Positions 53,654 to 63,914 of a DNA stretch of 64,000 bases are shown here, one piece after another. Source of the stretch: Methylophaga thalassica (lineage in GTDB: Bacteria > Pseudomonadota > Gammaproteobacteria > Nitrosococcales > Methylophagaceae); the NCBI RefSeq assembly GCF_030159795.1, contig NZ_BSND01000003.1:806001-870000 (forward strand). Reading direction: 5' to 3'. Each line of letters opens with the position of its first letter. The stretch's first letter is position 1. A program made the translations under genes and the position numbers. The notes beneath the pieces are model-generated. The model ran no database searches, had not been told where the DNA came from, and was given only the letters and a program-made list of their open reading frames with translations.

Positions 53654-53962
53654 ATGATTCCAGGTGAAATGCGTTTTGCAAATGGTGATATTGAGCTGAA
53701 TGTTCAGCGTGAGACCAAATTAATTGACGTCTCCAATTCGGGTGACCGTCCTGTTCAGGTAGGTTCGCATTACCACTTTTATGAGGTAAACGAGGCTTTA
53801 CTGTTTGATCGTGAGCAGGCCTATGGTTTTCGTTTAAATATTGCTGCGGGCACCGCTGTCAGGTTTGAACCGGGGCAAATGCGCAGTGTCGAGCTGGTGA
53901 AACTGGCCGGGGCACAAACGGTGTATGGTTTTGCTGGCAAAGTGATGGGGGCCTTGTCATGA
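53654..53962 (+). CDS. ureB: Urease beta subunit
   Basis: The 102-residue subunit has [15 protein letters not shown] and [24 protein letters not shown]. Its stop overlaps the ureC start by four bases, the usual coupling. Confidence 0.96.
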   Translation: MIPGEMRFANGDIELNVQRETKLIDVSNSGDRPVQVGSHYHFYEVNEALLFDREQAYGFRLNIAAGTAVRFEPGQMRSVELVKLAGAQTVYGFAGKVMGALS

Positions 53963-55677
53963 GTCTTAAAATTTCACGTCAGGCCTATGCAGAAATGTTT
54001 GGTCCCACCGTTGGCGACAGAGTTCGCCTTGCAGACACCGAACTGTGGATTGAAGTCGAAAAAGATCTCACCACTTACGGGGAAGAAGTCAAATTCGGTG
54101 GTGGTAAAGTGATTCGCGATGGTATGGGGCAATCACAACTCCCTGCAGCAGAGGTGGCTGATACGGTCATCACTAACGCACTGATTATTGATGCAGTCAC
54201 CGGCATTATCAAAGCCGATGTAGGACTTAAAGATGGCCATATCTGGCAAATAGGCAAAGCCGGTAATCCAGATATTCAACCTAACGTGACTATTCCTATT
54301 GGTGCCGGTACCGAGATTATTGCTGGTGAAGGCATGATTCTCACTGCCGGTGGCATTGATAGTCATATTCATTGGATTTGCCCACAGCAAATCGAGGAGG
54401 CGCTAACCTCAGGTGTGACCACCATGCTGGGCGGTGGAACCGGGCCCGCTACCGGCACCTTTGCCACTACCTGTACGCCAGGTCCCTGGCATATTCATCG
54501 TATGCTGGAAGCGGCTGAAGCGTTTCCTATGAACATGGGCTTTTTTGGCAAAGGCAATGTGTCTTTGCCTGAACCTGCTCGTGAACAAGTTGAAGCAGGT
54601 GTCATTGGTCTGAAATTACATGAGGACTGGGGTACGACGCCGGCAGCGATTGATAACTGTTTAAGTGTGGCAGAGGAAATGGATATTCAGGTGGCGATTC
54701 ATACCGATACCTTAAATGAATCGGGCTTTGTTGAAACGACCTTAGCTGCATTTAAAAACCGGACCATTCATACTTTCCATACAGAAGGGGCCGGTGGTGG
54801 TCATGCGCCTGATATTATCAAAGCCATCAGTTCACAAAATGTCTTGCCGTCATCAACTAATCCGACCCGACCGTTTACTGTGAATACGCTGGATGAACAT
54901 CTGGATATGCTGATGGTGTGTCATCACCTTGATCCGGCTATTGCTGAGGATGTGGCTTTTGCGGAATCACGGATTCGCCGTGAAACCATTGCCGCTGAGG
55001 ATATCCTGCATGACACTGGTGCCTTTGCGATGATGTCATCCGATTCACAGGCGATGGGACGCGTGGGTGAAGTAATTATGCGCACTTGGCAAACGGCTCA
55101 CAAAATGAAAGTGCAACGTGGGACTTTGCCGGAAGATACCAAAGATGGCGCGGACAATACCGATAACTTTCGGGTGAAACGGTATATTGCTAAATACACT
55201 ATTAACCCAGCGATAACTCATGGCATTTCACATATTGTGGGTTCAATCGAGCCAGGGAAATTTGCTGATTTGGTGTTATGGCGACCGGCGTTTTTTGGCG
55301 TTAAACCGTCATTAATCTTAAAAGGGGGCAGCATTGCTTCAGCAGCGATGGGAGATCCTAATGCCTCAATCCCAACACCGCAGCCCGTGCATTATCGTCC
55401 GATGTTTGCCAGCTTTGGTAAGGGGCTTAAAAGCTCATTAACCTTTGTATCGCAAGCGGCTATGGATAATCCGGAAGTTAAAAATCTGAACTTATCCAAG
55501 CCACTTGTCGCCGTGAAAAACTGCCGGCAGGTAACGAAAAAAGATATGGTATTAAACGATGCAACACCGGATATTAGCGTCGATCCTGAAACTTATCAGG
55601 TGCTGGCAGATGGCGAATTATTGATTTGCGATCCGGCCACAGAGTTGCCGATGGCACAACGCTATTTTCTTTTTTAG
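53959..55677 (+). CDS. ureC: Urease alpha subunit (catalytic, nickel-binding)
   Basis: The 572-residue subunit hydrolyses urea to ammonia and carbamate. Every active-site residue can be placed: His136 and His138 (DSHIHW), carbamylated Lys219 (GLKLHEDWG), His248 (AIHTD), His274 (HTFHTEG), the flap Cys321-His322 (VCHHLDP) and Asp362 (SSDSQAM). Numbers are two higher than in the Klebsiella enzyme. The subunit should be fully active once nickel is loaded. Confidence 0.97.
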   Translation: MSLKISRQAYAEMFGPTVGDRVRLADTELWIEVEKDLTTYGEEVKFGGGKVIRDGMGQSQLPAAEVADTVITNALIIDAVTGIIKADVGLKDGHIWQIGKAGNPDIQPNVTIPIGAGTEIIAGEGMILTAGGIDSHIHWICPQQIEEALTSGVTTMLGGGTGPATGTFATTCTPGPWHIHRMLEAAEAFPMNMGFFGKGNVSLPEPAREQVEAGVIGLKLHEDWGTTPAAIDNCLSVAEEMDIQVAIHTDTLNESGFVETTLAAFKNRTIHTFHTEGAGGGHAPDIIKAISSQNVLPSSTNPTRPFTVNTLDEHLDMLMVCHHLDPAIAEDVAFAESRIRRETIAAEDILHDTGAFAMMSSDSQAMGRVGEVIMRTWQTAHKMKVQRGTLPEDTKDGADNTDNFRVKRYIAKYTINPAITHGISHIVGSIEPGKFADLVLWRPAFFGVKPSLILKGGSIASAAMGDPNASIPTPQPVHYRPMFASFGKGLKSSLTFVSQAAMDNPEVKNLNLSKPLVAVKNCRQVTKKDMVLNDATPDISVDPETYQVLADGELLICDPATELPMAQRYFLF

Positions 55678-55686
55678 AGTAAGAGC

Positions 55687-56178
55687 ATGCTTGAAATACA
55701 TACAAAATTAACAGACAACAACATCAGCGACTTTGATGACAAAGTCTCGATGAGTTTTGATTTACGTCAAAAAAGTCGAATCCGGGTCAAGCTGGCATCA
55801 GGTCGGGAAGCGGCTATTTTTATGACCAGAGGCGAAATCTTACGTGGTGGTGATGTGCTGCAAGCACAGGATGGTTCTATCATTCAGGTGCAAGCTGCTG
55901 ATCAGCAAGTGATGATTGTCACAACCCATTCTGCTCATGCCCTGATGCGGGCGGCTTATCATTTGGGTAATCGTCACGTACCGCTGGAAATTGGCGACGG
56001 CTGGTTAAAGCTGGAAGCCGATTATGTATTAAAAGATATGTTGTTGGGATTGCATGTTAATGTGGAAGAAACCCAAGCACCGTTTGAACCTGAAGCCGGT
56101 GCCTATGGCGGTGGTCATCACCATCATCATGATGATCACGACCATGATCACGAACATTCACATCACCACCATCATTAA
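55687..56178 (+). CDS. ureE: Urease nickel chaperone UreE
   Basis: The 163-residue metallochaperone has the UreE core (VKLASGREAAIFMTRGEILRGGD; AYHLGNRHVPLEI) with the conserved dimer-interface His in GNRH. A His/Asp-rich tail of about 20 residues (HHHHHDDHDHDHEHSHHHHH) should store nickel, as in Klebsiella UreE. Confidence 0.95.
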   Translation: MLEIHTKLTDNNISDFDDKVSMSFDLRQKSRIRVKLASGREAAIFMTRGEILRGGDVLQAQDGSIIQVQAADQQVMIVTTHSAHALMRAAYHLGNRHVPLEIGDGWLKLEADYVLKDMLLGLHVNVEETQAPFEPEAGAYGGGHHHHHDDHDHDHEHSHHHHH

Positions 56179-56180
56179 TT

Positions 56181-56864
56181 ATGAGCACCACGGCAGCATT
56201 TTCCCGATTATTACAACTGGCCAGTCCAGCATTACCTATCGGTGCCTATAGCTATTCTCAAGGGTTTGAATGGGCGATCGAGTCGGGTGATGTCACAGAT
56301 AAAACATCGGCACAGCGTTGGATTAGCGATGTGTTGCTGACCTATTATGCACACTTCGAATTGCCTGTGATTAAACGTTTGTTTATGGCCTGGCAGAGCA
56401 TGGATGAAATGGCCATAAACCATTGGGATAGTTATTATAAAGCGGGTAGGGATACTGCTGAAACCTGGCTTGAATCGAGACAGATGGGCTATTCCTTATT
56501 ACGTCTGCAACAGGATTTAGATGCCTGGCCACAAGCGATGTTAGATGTTGTCGCTTCAATTGATGAGCCAAGTTTCCCTACGGTGTATGCGGCTACGGCA
56601 GTGAACTGGCAGATAAGCTTGCATGAAATGCTGCATGTTTATGCCTGGTCATGGATAGAAAATCAGGTCAGTGCAGCGATGAAAGCGATTCCTTTAGGCC
56701 AGGTGGCAGGGCAGCAAATTCTGGTTGCTGTCAGCGAACAAATAACGATAGTCATAGAGCAGGCCATGCAATGTGCTGATGATGATATCAGTAACTTCTG
56801 TCCGGCTCTGAGTATCGCCAGTTGCCGACATGAAACACAATATTCAAGATTATTCCGTTCTTAA
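56181..56864 (+). CDS. ureF: Urease accessory protein UreF
   Basis: The 227-residue all-helical chaperone has LLQLASPALPIGAYSYSQGFEWAIE and the C-terminal region (SIASCRHETQYSRLFRS) typical of UreF. It starts two bases after ureE. It bridges UreD and UreG. Confidence 0.94.
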   Translation: MSTTAAFSRLLQLASPALPIGAYSYSQGFEWAIESGDVTDKTSAQRWISDVLLTYYAHFELPVIKRLFMAWQSMDEMAINHWDSYYKAGRDTAETWLESRQMGYSLLRLQQDLDAWPQAMLDVVASIDEPSFPTVYAATAVNWQISLHEMLHVYAWSWIENQVSAAMKAIPLGQVAGQQILVAVSEQITIVIEQAMQCADDDISNFCPALSIASCRHETQYSRLFRS

Positions 56865-56876
56865 AGTGAGGTATGA

Positions 56877-57485
56877 ATGAAAGAACCATTACGGGTAGGT
56901 ATTGGCGGGCCGGTTGGCTCAGGCAAAACGGCATTAACCCTGGCCTTATGTAAGCGTTTGCGTGATACCTATAATATTGCCGTTGTTACCAACGATATTT
57001 ATACCAAAGAAGATGCTCAGTTTCTGACCCGAAATGAAGCCCTGTCTGCCGACCGAATTATTGGTGTGGAAACCGGTGGTTGTCCACATACCGCGATTCG
57101 TGAAGATGCATCGATGAATCTGGAAGCGGTGGCACAGCTCAGTAAACGTTTCGAGCCATTGGATATCGTGTTTATAGAGAGTGGTGGCGATAATCTGGCA
57201 GCGACTTTCAGCCCGGAGCTTTCAGATTTGACCTTATACGTGATTGACGTATCGGCCGGTGAAAAAATACCGCGTAAGGGGGGGCCGGGCATCACCAAAT
57301 CTGATTTGCTCATTATTAACAAAACAGATCTGGCACCTTTAGTCGGTGCATCATTAGAAGTGATGGATGAGGACGCGAAACGTATGCGTGGTGAGCGACC
57401 TTTCTTTTTTACCAATCTAAAAGATGAACAAGGTCTGGATGAGATTATCTTGTTTATTGAAAAACAAGGCTTAATGCTCCACTAA
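56877..57485 (+). CDS. ureG: Urease accessory GTPase UreG
   Basis: The 202-residue GTPase drives nickel insertion. It has the P-loop [11 protein letters not shown] (residues 8-18), [13 protein letters not shown], the metal-binding Cys-x-His ([17 protein letters not shown]) and [11 protein letters not shown]. The sequence is close to canonical UreG. Confidence 0.96.
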   Translation: MKEPLRVGIGGPVGSGKTALTLALCKRLRDTYNIAVVTNDIYTKEDAQFLTRNEALSADRIIGVETGGCPHTAIREDASMNLEAVAQLSKRFEPLDIVFIESGGDNLAATFSPELSDLTLYVIDVSAGEKIPRKGGPGITKSDLLIINKTDLAPLVGASLEVMDEDAKRMRGERPFFFTNLKDEQGLDEIILFIEKQGLMLH

Positions 57486-57500
57486 CTAAATGACGAGGAA

Positions 57501-58076
57501 TTGATTATGAAAAAAAGCCTTTTGATATTCATGACATTGATGGGATTGCCACTGTCTGCGATGGCACATCCAGGACATGATGCAGTGGGATTTATGAGTG
57601 GTGTTTTACATCCGCTGACAGGGCTTGATCACTTATTAGTGATGTTGGCTATTGGTTTCTGGGCAGCGCGGGCACCGACACAGAATCGCTTTCAGATACC
57701 AGCGTTATTTATTAGTTTTCTGCTTGTAGGCCTGACAATGGGCGCCTTTATGGGACAGTCCAATATAGTTGAGATGGGCATTGCCGTTAGTGTCATCGCT
57801 ATGGGCGTTGTGTTGCTATTGAGTGCCAAAATCAATGTTGTCTGGCAGATTGCCTTAACCAGCGTATTTGGATTGATGCATGGTTTTGTTCATGGTCAAG
57901 AACTCATTCTGGCGAATAATGGTTTGCAGGCGATCATCGGATTAGTACTGACAACGTCAGTCTTATTGTTTATTGGCTTTGTTCTGGGTAACCAGAAAGA
58001 TAGCGTGGGACGTTGTCTGCAAAGCCTGTTAGTATCCGTGCTAACGGTAGCAGGAGCATTTTTCCTTATCGCATAA
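57501..58076 (+). CDS. ureJ: HupE/UreJ nickel-transport membrane protein
   Basis: The 191-residue inner-membrane protein has a signal peptide (LMGLPLSAMAHPGHD) and six hydrophobic segments. Conserved HupE/UreJ parts are HPGHDAVGFMSGVLHPLTGLDHLLVMLAIGFW and LMHGFVHGQE, where histidines can bind nickel. It probably supplies nickel for urease. A strong terminator follows. Confidence 0.9.
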   Translation: MIMKKSLLIFMTLMGLPLSAMAHPGHDAVGFMSGVLHPLTGLDHLLVMLAIGFWAARAPTQNRFQIPALFISFLLVGLTMGAFMGQSNIVEMGIAVSVIAMGVVLLLSAKINVVWQIALTSVFGLMHGFVHGQELILANNGLQAIIGLVLTTSVLLFIGFVLGNQKDSVGRCLQSLLVSVLTVAGAFFLIA

Positions 58077-58101
58077 AGTCCTTGCTGGTCAGTATATAAA
58101 A

Positions 58102-58132
58102 AATGTCCTGAGTCTGATCAGGACATTTTTTT
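58102..58132 (+). terminator. Intrinsic terminator after ureJ
   Basis: AATGTCCTGA-GTCTGA-TCAGGACATT with T run. It ends the urease run and precedes the sensor kinase, which should have its own promoter in the ~125 bp that follow. Confidence 0.93.
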
Positions 58133-58257
58133 ATACGTAGAATTACGTAGATAAAATCACTAAGAGCATCAGTTAAGATGTTGAATCGTTTGTTGTACCA
58201 AGTTGCTGTTTGTTTAACGGACAGGCAAAAGCATCTTCCCAACGTCAGGATAAGAAT

Positions 58258-61200
58258 TTGACACCGAATGATGCCATAACTCCTTCTTCTGAAAGTGAAG
58301 CACCACAACGTATTGTCAAAATACGTCGGGATTACAATACCTGGGTTGCCAATGAAACACTGGAAGACTACGCCTTAAGATTTACGCCAAATTCATTTAG
58401 AAAATGGCCGATTTTTCGTGTCTCCAATACCGCTTTGGGCGCAATATCGTTTCTGGTTTTAGAAGCTATAGGCGGCACTATCGCCGTCAACTACGGATTT
58501 ACCAATGCCTTTTGGGCGATCTTAACCGTTAGCTTAATTATCTTTTTAACCAGCCTGCCGATTAGCCACTATGCCGCTAAATACGGTCTTGATATGGATT
58601 TGCTAACGCGTGGTGCAGGCTTTGGTTATATTGGATCGACGATTTCTTCGTTTGTCTATGCCACGTTCACCTTTATATTGTTTGCGCTCGAAGCGGTGAT
58701 CATGGCGTATGCGCTGAGTTTATATTTCACCATACCGCTCTATGTCAGTTATCTCATTTGTGCTGTGGTGGTGATCCCATTAGTCACACATGGGGTGACC
58801 TTAATCAGTCGTATTCAGATGCTGACCCAGCCCTTGTGGCTGTTTATGATGATATTGCCATTGGTGTTTATCTTTATTAAACAACCCGATGCGTTTAGCG
58901 GTCTGATTAATTTTGCCGGTGAATCCGGCTATGACAGTGACTTTAATATCTATATGTTTGGCACGGCTGTGGCGATTGCTATGGCATTAATCCCACAAGT
59001 TGGTGAGCAAGTCGACTTCTTACGTTTTATGCCAGAACGTACCAGTAAAAATAATCTGAAATGGCATTTGGGCGTACTAATGGCGGGGCCTGGCTGGATT
59101 TCCATGGGCATGGCAAAAATGTTCATCGGCGCATTATTGGCTTATCTGGCATTAATGGCGGGGATGAGCATTGAGCAAGCCATCAATCCAACCCATATGT
59201 ATTACGTGGGCTTTAGTTATGTTTTCTCTAATCCGGATGTGCTGCTGGCCGTTACCGTGTTTTTTGTGGTGCTGTCACAAATTAAAATCAATATCACTAA
59301 TGCCTATGCTGGCTCATTAGCCTGGTCCAATTTTTTTGCACGGTTAACCCATAGTCATCCCGGTCGTGTGGTGTGGTTATTATTTAATGTATTGATTGCC
59401 ACCATGCTGATGTTGCTGGATGTATTCCAGGCGCTGGAACAGATTTTGGGCTTGTATTCGAATATTGCCATTTCATGGATTACCGCCGTGGTGGCTGATC
59501 TGGTCATTAATAAACCGCTTGGATTAAGCCCGAAAGGTGTCGAGTTCCGTCGTGCTTATTTATATGACATCAATCCAGTAGGCGTTGGGGCGATGGGCAT
59601 TGCCTCACTGCTTTCGGTAACCGCTTTTCTGGGTGTGTTTGGGCTGGAAGCGCAGGCGTTTTCTTCATTTATCGCCATGTTTACTGCCTTGGTTGCTTCA
59701 CCATTGATTGCCTGGTTTACCAAGGGAAAATATTATCTCGCCCGACAACCTTTTAAATTTCACCCAAGCAAAACCAAAGAAACCTGCAGCATTTGTGGCC
59801 GTGATTATGAAATTCAGGACGTTGCTTATTGTCCTGCCTATCAAGGGCCGATTTGCTCCCTATGCTGCTGTCTGGATGCACGCTGTAATGATGCTTGTAA
59901 ACCGCATGGACGTTTGACGTCACAATGGGAAGCCATTATCAGTAAAGTGTTGCCAAAAGCGTTGTCAGGCAATATTCATAGTGGTGTTGGGCACTATTTA
60001 TTATTGATGTCACTGACGGTACTGATCTTGGCCTCAATCTTCGGCTTGATCTACGTACATATCTCACTGACGGTCACTGAATATTCAGCGCATATCATGC
60101 CAGCAATACAGCTTGGTTTTATCAAAGCGTTTTCCGCCTTGGTATTAGTCAGTGGCATTATTGTGTGGTGGCTGGTGCTGACATCACAAAGCCGGAACGT
60201 GGCCCAGCAGGAATCGAATAATCAGAATAACTTATTACAGCGTGAGATTATTCTGCATAAACAAACGGACGCCGAGCTACAACAGGCACGCGTGGTGGCT
60301 GAGCAGGCCAACCAGGCAAAAAGTCGTTATATCACGGGTATCAGTCATGAGTTACGGACACCGCTGAATAGCATTTTGGGCTATGCCCAGTTACTTGATA
60401 ATAATGCCGATATTGTGGACAGTAACAAGCACGCTACAAAAGTGATTCTACGCAGTGGTGAGCATTTATTGTCATTGATTGAAGGCACGCTTGATATTGC
60501 CCGTATTGAAAGTGGTAAGTTGCAGTTTGATATTAAATCCTTACGGTTTCCTGAATATATTCAACAGATTGTCAGCATGTTTGAAATTCAGGCGAAGAAT
60601 AAAGGATTGTATTTTAACTACCATATTCCAGCGGATTTACCACCAGTGGTACGTGCCGATCACAAACGTTTAAGCCAGATTTTGATTAATATTATCGGTA
60701 ATGCGGTGAAATATACGCGTGAGGGTGGTATTGATATCCGTTTTCGTTATGCCCGTGAATTCTTGTCAATTGAAGTGGCGGATACAGGGCCCGGTATTGA
60801 CGAAAAAGATATTGAAAATATCTTCCAGCCCTTTGTCAGAGGCAATACTGCTACCGGTGTCGGTGGAACCGGTTTGGGGCTGACGATTTGTAAACTGCTC
60901 ACCCAACTGATGGGCGGCGTGTTAGATCTGGAAAGTAAAGTGGGTGAGGGCACCACATTTTACATCCGTTTGTTTTTACCTTCTGTGCGTCTTGATGAAG
61001 CCTTACCATCGCTGGCAATGCGTATGCCTGTAGGCTACAAGGGACGTCGACGTAAACTGCTCGTGGTCGATAATGAACCTATCGACAGAGAATTGTTAAT
61101 CAATGTGCTGGAACCTCTAGGCTTTGAAGTCAGAGAAGTGGCGTCAGGCCCTGAATGCTTACGTATCTATCCTGATTTTAAACCTGATATTATTTTCATG

Positions 61201-61671
61201 GATCTGGCGATGCCGGAAATGGATGGATGGGAGACCTGTCATCTGATTCGAAATGTGCACCAGTCTGACGTTCATATATGTATCATTTCTGCTAATGCGT
61301 TTGATCGCAATCTGGAGAATTCATCTGGAATTTTACCGAGTGACTTTGTCCTCAAACCAGTAAATTTAATGGAGCTCATCAACTGGATTGGTGAACGATT
61401 GAATTTAGAGTGGATACAAGTAGAAGATGAGCGGTCTGAGATAAAACAGGTCACAGACAACCAACAACTACTGCCTGACAAACAGGTGCTGGAATCCCTC
61501 CTTGAAATGCTGAATCTCGGCTATATCATGGGGATAAAAGAAATCATTGATGATCTTGAATCTCAAGGGACGGTAAGTAAATCGTTTATTAGTGAAATGC
61601 GTCGAATGGCAGAATCATTCCAACTGGAGAATATGAAACAATTTATTAAAGAGAAACTGCAAAATGACTGA
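58258..61671 (+). CDS. NCS1-permease-like sensor hybrid histidine kinase with receiver domain
   Basis: The ~1137-residue protein fuses a transporter to a kinase. Residues about 40-500 form an NCS1 (cytosine/purine/allantoin permease) fold of about 12 membrane helices (LEAIGGTIAVNYGF; LTRGAGFGYIGSTISS; INITNAYAGSLAWSNFF). A Cys-rich loop follows (about 510-550: CSICG, then CSLCCCLDARCNDAC), then two more helices, a coiled coil, a HisKA domain (ISHELRTPLNS), an HATPase domain (NAVKYTREGG; DTGPGIDEKD; GTGLGLTI) and a receiver (LLVVDNEPIDREL; Asp in IIFMDLAMPEMDGW). A C-terminal ~90 residues are unassigned. TTG 58258 has AGGAT upstream; TTG 58210 has no ribosome site. It overlaps the regulator gene. 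Confidence 0.9.
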   Translation: MTPNDAITPSSESEAPQRIVKIRRDYNTWVANETLEDYALRFTPNSFRKWPIFRVSNTALGAISFLVLEAIGGTIAVNYGFTNAFWAILTVSLIIFLTSLPISHYAAKYGLDMDLLTRGAGFGYIGSTISSFVYATFTFILFALEAVIMAYALSLYFTIPLYVSYLICAVVVIPLVTHGVTLISRIQMLTQPLWLFMMILPLVFIFIKQPDAFSGLINFAGESGYDSDFNIYMFGTAVAIAMALIPQVGEQVDFLRFMPERTSKNNLKWHLGVLMAGPGWISMGMAKMFIGALLAYLALMAGMSIEQAINPTHMYYVGFSYVFSNPDVLLAVTVFFVVLSQIKINITNAYAGSLAWSNFFARLTHSHPGRVVWLLFNVLIATMLMLLDVFQALEQILGLYSNIAISWITAVVADLVINKPLGLSPKGVEFRRAYLYDINPVGVGAMGIASLLSVTAFLGVFGLEAQAFSSFIAMFTALVASPLIAWFTKGKYYLARQPFKFHPSKTKETCSICGRDYEIQDVAYCPAYQGPICSLCCCLDARCNDACKPHGRLTSQWEAIISKVLPKALSGNIHSGVGHYLLLMSLTVLILASIFGLIYVHISLTVTEYSAHIMPAIQLGFIKAFSALVLVSGIIVWWLVLTSQSRNVAQQESNNQNNLLQREIILHKQTDAELQQARVVAEQANQAKSRYITGISHELRTPLNSILGYAQLLDNNADIVDSNKHATKVILRSGEHLLSLIEGTLDIARIESGKLQFDIKSLRFPEYIQQIVSMFEIQAKNKGLYFNYHIPADLPPVVRADHKRLSQILINIIGNAVKYTREGGIDIRFRYAREFLSIEVADTGPGIDEKDIENIFQPFVRGNTATGVGGTGLGLTICKLLTQLMGGVLDLESKVGEGTTFYIRLFLPSVRLDEALPSLAMRMPVGYKGRRRKLLVVDNEPIDRELLINVLEPLGFEVREVASGPECLRIYPDFKPDIIFMDLAMPEMDGWETCHLIRNVHQSDVHICIISANAFDRNLENSSGILPSDFVLKPVNLMELINWIGERLNLEWIQVEDERSEIKQVTDNQQLLPDKQVLESLLEMLNLGYIMGIKEIIDDLESQGTVSKSFISEMRRMAESFQLENMKQFIKEKLQND

Positions 61672-62605
61672 AGCAAACCAAAATGCTGTGGTGCTGGTCG
61701 TAGATGATGCGCCTGAAACACTAGCACTTTTACATGCTTCTCTTGTGGAGTCCGGTTATACCGTACTGGTAGCCAATAACGGAAAAGATGCGATTCGAAT
61801 CTGTAATGAGGCCTATCCGGATATTGTGCTACTTGATGCCGTTATGCCTGAACTCGGCGGATTCGATGTGTGTCGCCGACTAAAGCAGGAAATCAATACC
61901 CGTCATATCCCGGTGATTTTTATGACCGGTCTGACAGAGTCTGAAGATGTCGTCGCCGGATTTTCTGCCGGTGGTATTGACTATGTCACCAAACCCTTAA
62001 GCCCAATTGAAGTCATTGCACGGTTAAATACCCACCTGAAAAATTCAAGAATGATGAGTCATACCCAAGGGGCGCTTGATGCCTTTGGTCAGGCTGCTAT
62101 TGCTGTGCTTCCGGGTACCGATAAAATTATCTGGCAAACGCCGTTGGCCCGTGATCTGGTAGAAAAATATCTTAATGATGAAGAGGATGGCGGAACTCAC
62201 GCTGGACAATTACAGCAATGGATTCAACAATTAAGTGAAGGTGGTAAAAAACGTTTAAGGCCACTGATGATTAACCATCCAACAGGGCGGTTAATTTTTA
62301 CCCCAGCCGATATTCGTAATGATGAACAATGGCTTATCTTGTTACGCGAAGAATCAGAAGCCGCTCAGGTCGAAGCCTTAAAAGCCGTATTTAATCTGAC
62401 CAAGCGTGAAGCTGAGGTATTACACTGGGTCATTTTAGGGAAAACCGATAAAAGTATTGGTGAGATTCTTGGTACCAGTCCCAGAACAGTGAATAAACAT
62501 ATGGAACATGTGTTTGTGAAGCTGGGCGTTGAGACCCGAACGGCTGCCGCCTCATTAGCTGTTACCAAGCTGCACACCTTAAGTGGTCATGCTAACGATA
62601 CATAA
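61664..62605 (+). CDS. LuxR-type response regulator
   Basis: The 313-residue protein has a receiver (residues 8-125) with phospho-acceptor Asp58 (DIVLLDAVMPELGG) and Lys in VTKPLSPIE. A middle region of about 130-235 (PAS-like in look) follows, then a LuxR helix-turn-helix (about 245-305; NLTKREAEVLHWVILGKTDKSIGEILGTSPRTVNKHMEHVFVKLGV). It overlaps the kinase by eight bases, so it is almost certainly the cognate partner. It probably controls the fmd-urt-ure genes; that is inferred from position. Confidence 0.93.
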   Translation: MTEANQNAVVLVVDDAPETLALLHASLVESGYTVLVANNGKDAIRICNEAYPDIVLLDAVMPELGGFDVCRRLKQEINTRHIPVIFMTGLTESEDVVAGFSAGGIDYVTKPLSPIEVIARLNTHLKNSRMMSHTQGALDAFGQAAIAVLPGTDKIIWQTPLARDLVEKYLNDEEDGGTHAGQLQQWIQQLSEGGKKRLRPLMINHPTGRLIFTPADIRNDEQWLILLREESEAAQVEALKAVFNLTKREAEVLHWVILGKTDKSIGEILGTSPRTVNKHMEHVFVKLGVETRTAAASLAVTKLHTLSGHANDT

Positions 62606-62837
62606 AAGCAAAACACGGAATGCCGTCAGCTGTGATGCAATAGTAACCGGCTCAATTGACACGTTTTTTTGTTTTCCTTGACCATATTTCCACCATACCG
62701 AGCAACAAAACATGTATTTCTCCTAGCTTGTATTTAACTAAAGCTGACTTGATCTAGGTCATAACTCAATGTATTTCAAAATGTTACTGTATTAATGACT
62801 CAATAATCATAGTGCAGCGAATGTAAGGAGCGTTGAT
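62606..62837. other. Intergenic region before the alcohol dehydrogenase
   Basis: These 232 bases hold no gene. AAGGAG at 62825-62830 is the ribosome site for the following gene. I found no clear terminator for the regulator gene. Confidence 0.5.
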
Positions 62838-63914
62838 ATGACTGGAATGATGAAAGCAGCTGCCTTTATTGAAAAAGGCCGTATTGAAATTGTTGAGAAA
62901 CCGATCCCTGATATTGGTGACAATGATGCCTTAATTCGCATCACCACGACCACAATCTGTGGTACTGATGTTCACATTTTGAAAGGGGAATATCCCGTCG
63001 AACAGGGATTAACTATTGGTCATGAACCAGTAGGTGTTATCGAGAAACTAGGCAAAAATGTACAAGGCTACAAAGAAGGTCAACGTGTTATTGCTGGGGC
63101 AATATGTCCGAGTTTCCACTCTTACGCCTGTCAGGACGGATTGCCAGCTCAGGATGGCGGTTGCCATGGTCATGGTTATAAACCCATGGGTGGTTGGCGC
63201 TTTGGTAATACTATTGATGGCGCACAAGCTGAGTTTTTAGTGGTGCCAGATGCACAGGCGAATTTAGCACCCGTGCCCAATGGCTTAACAGATGAACAAG
63301 TTCTGATGTGTCCTGACATCATGTCGACAGGCTTTGCAGGGGCTGAATCAGCAAACATAAAAATTGGCGATATTGTGGCGGTGTTTGCCCAAGGACCGAT
63401 TGGTTTGTGTGCGACAGCAGGAGCAAAATTAAAAGGGGCCAGCTTGATAATCGCGATTGATGGCATTGATGAACGATTATCTTATGCCAGACAGTTAGGA
63501 GCAGATATCACTCTGGACTACCGTAAAGTCGATATCATCTCAGAAATCATGAAAATTACGGGTGGGCGAGGTGTGGATGCGGTGATTGAAGCCCTGGGTA
63601 CACAACAAACATTTGAATCAGCCTTACGCGTATTAAAACCAGGCGGGACATTGTCCAGTTTAGGTGTGTATTCAACCGATTTAACGATTCCACTTGATGC
63701 CTTTAGTGCGGGCCTGGGCGATCATAAAATCATCACCAGTTTATGTCCTGGCGGTAAAGAGCGTATGCGACGCTTGATGAGTGTGATTGAATCAAATCGG
63801 GTTAACTTACAGGATATGGTGACACACCGTTACAAACTGGATGATATCGTTGATGCTTATGACCTGTTTTCTCATCAGCGGGATGGGGTATTAAAAGTGG
63901 CGATAACGATGTGA
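62838..63914 (+). CDS. Zinc-dependent medium-chain alcohol dehydrogenase
   Basis: The 358-residue enzyme resembles NADP-dependent secondary-alcohol dehydrogenases. Catalytic zinc ligands are visible: Cys in TICGTDVH and His-Glu in TIGHEPVG. A structural-loop region (GAICPSFHSYACQDGL...GGCHGH) carries Cys and His in an unusual order. A Rossmann half follows (FAQGPIGLCATAGAKLKGA; GRGVDAVIEALG). The substrate is unknown. AAGGAGCG precedes the ATG. It is the last complete gene; the final 86 bases after it show nothing I can assign. Confidence 0.88.
   Translation: MTGMMKAAAFIEKGRIEIVEKPIPDIGDNDALIRITTTTICGTDVHILKGEYPVEQGLTIGHEPVGVIEKLGKNVQGYKEGQRVIAGAICPSFHSYACQDGLPAQDGGCHGHGYKPMGGWRFGNTIDGAQAEFLVVPDAQANLAPVPNGLTDEQVLMCPDIMSTGFAGAESANIKIGDIVAVFAQGPIGLCATAGAKLKGASLIIAIDGIDERLSYARQLGADITLDYRKVDIISEIMKITGGRGVDAVIEALGTQQTFESALRVLKPGGTLSSLGVYSTDLTIPLDAFSAGLGDHKIITSLCPGGKERMRRLMSVIESNRVNLQDMVTHRYKLDDIVDAYDLFSHQRDGVLKVAITM

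Noticed and set aside
56113-56175. Cloning-vector His tag at the end of ureE
   Set aside because: His-rich tails are a natural trait of UreE, and the run is mixed with Asp, Glu and Ser. The gene continues normally into ureF.
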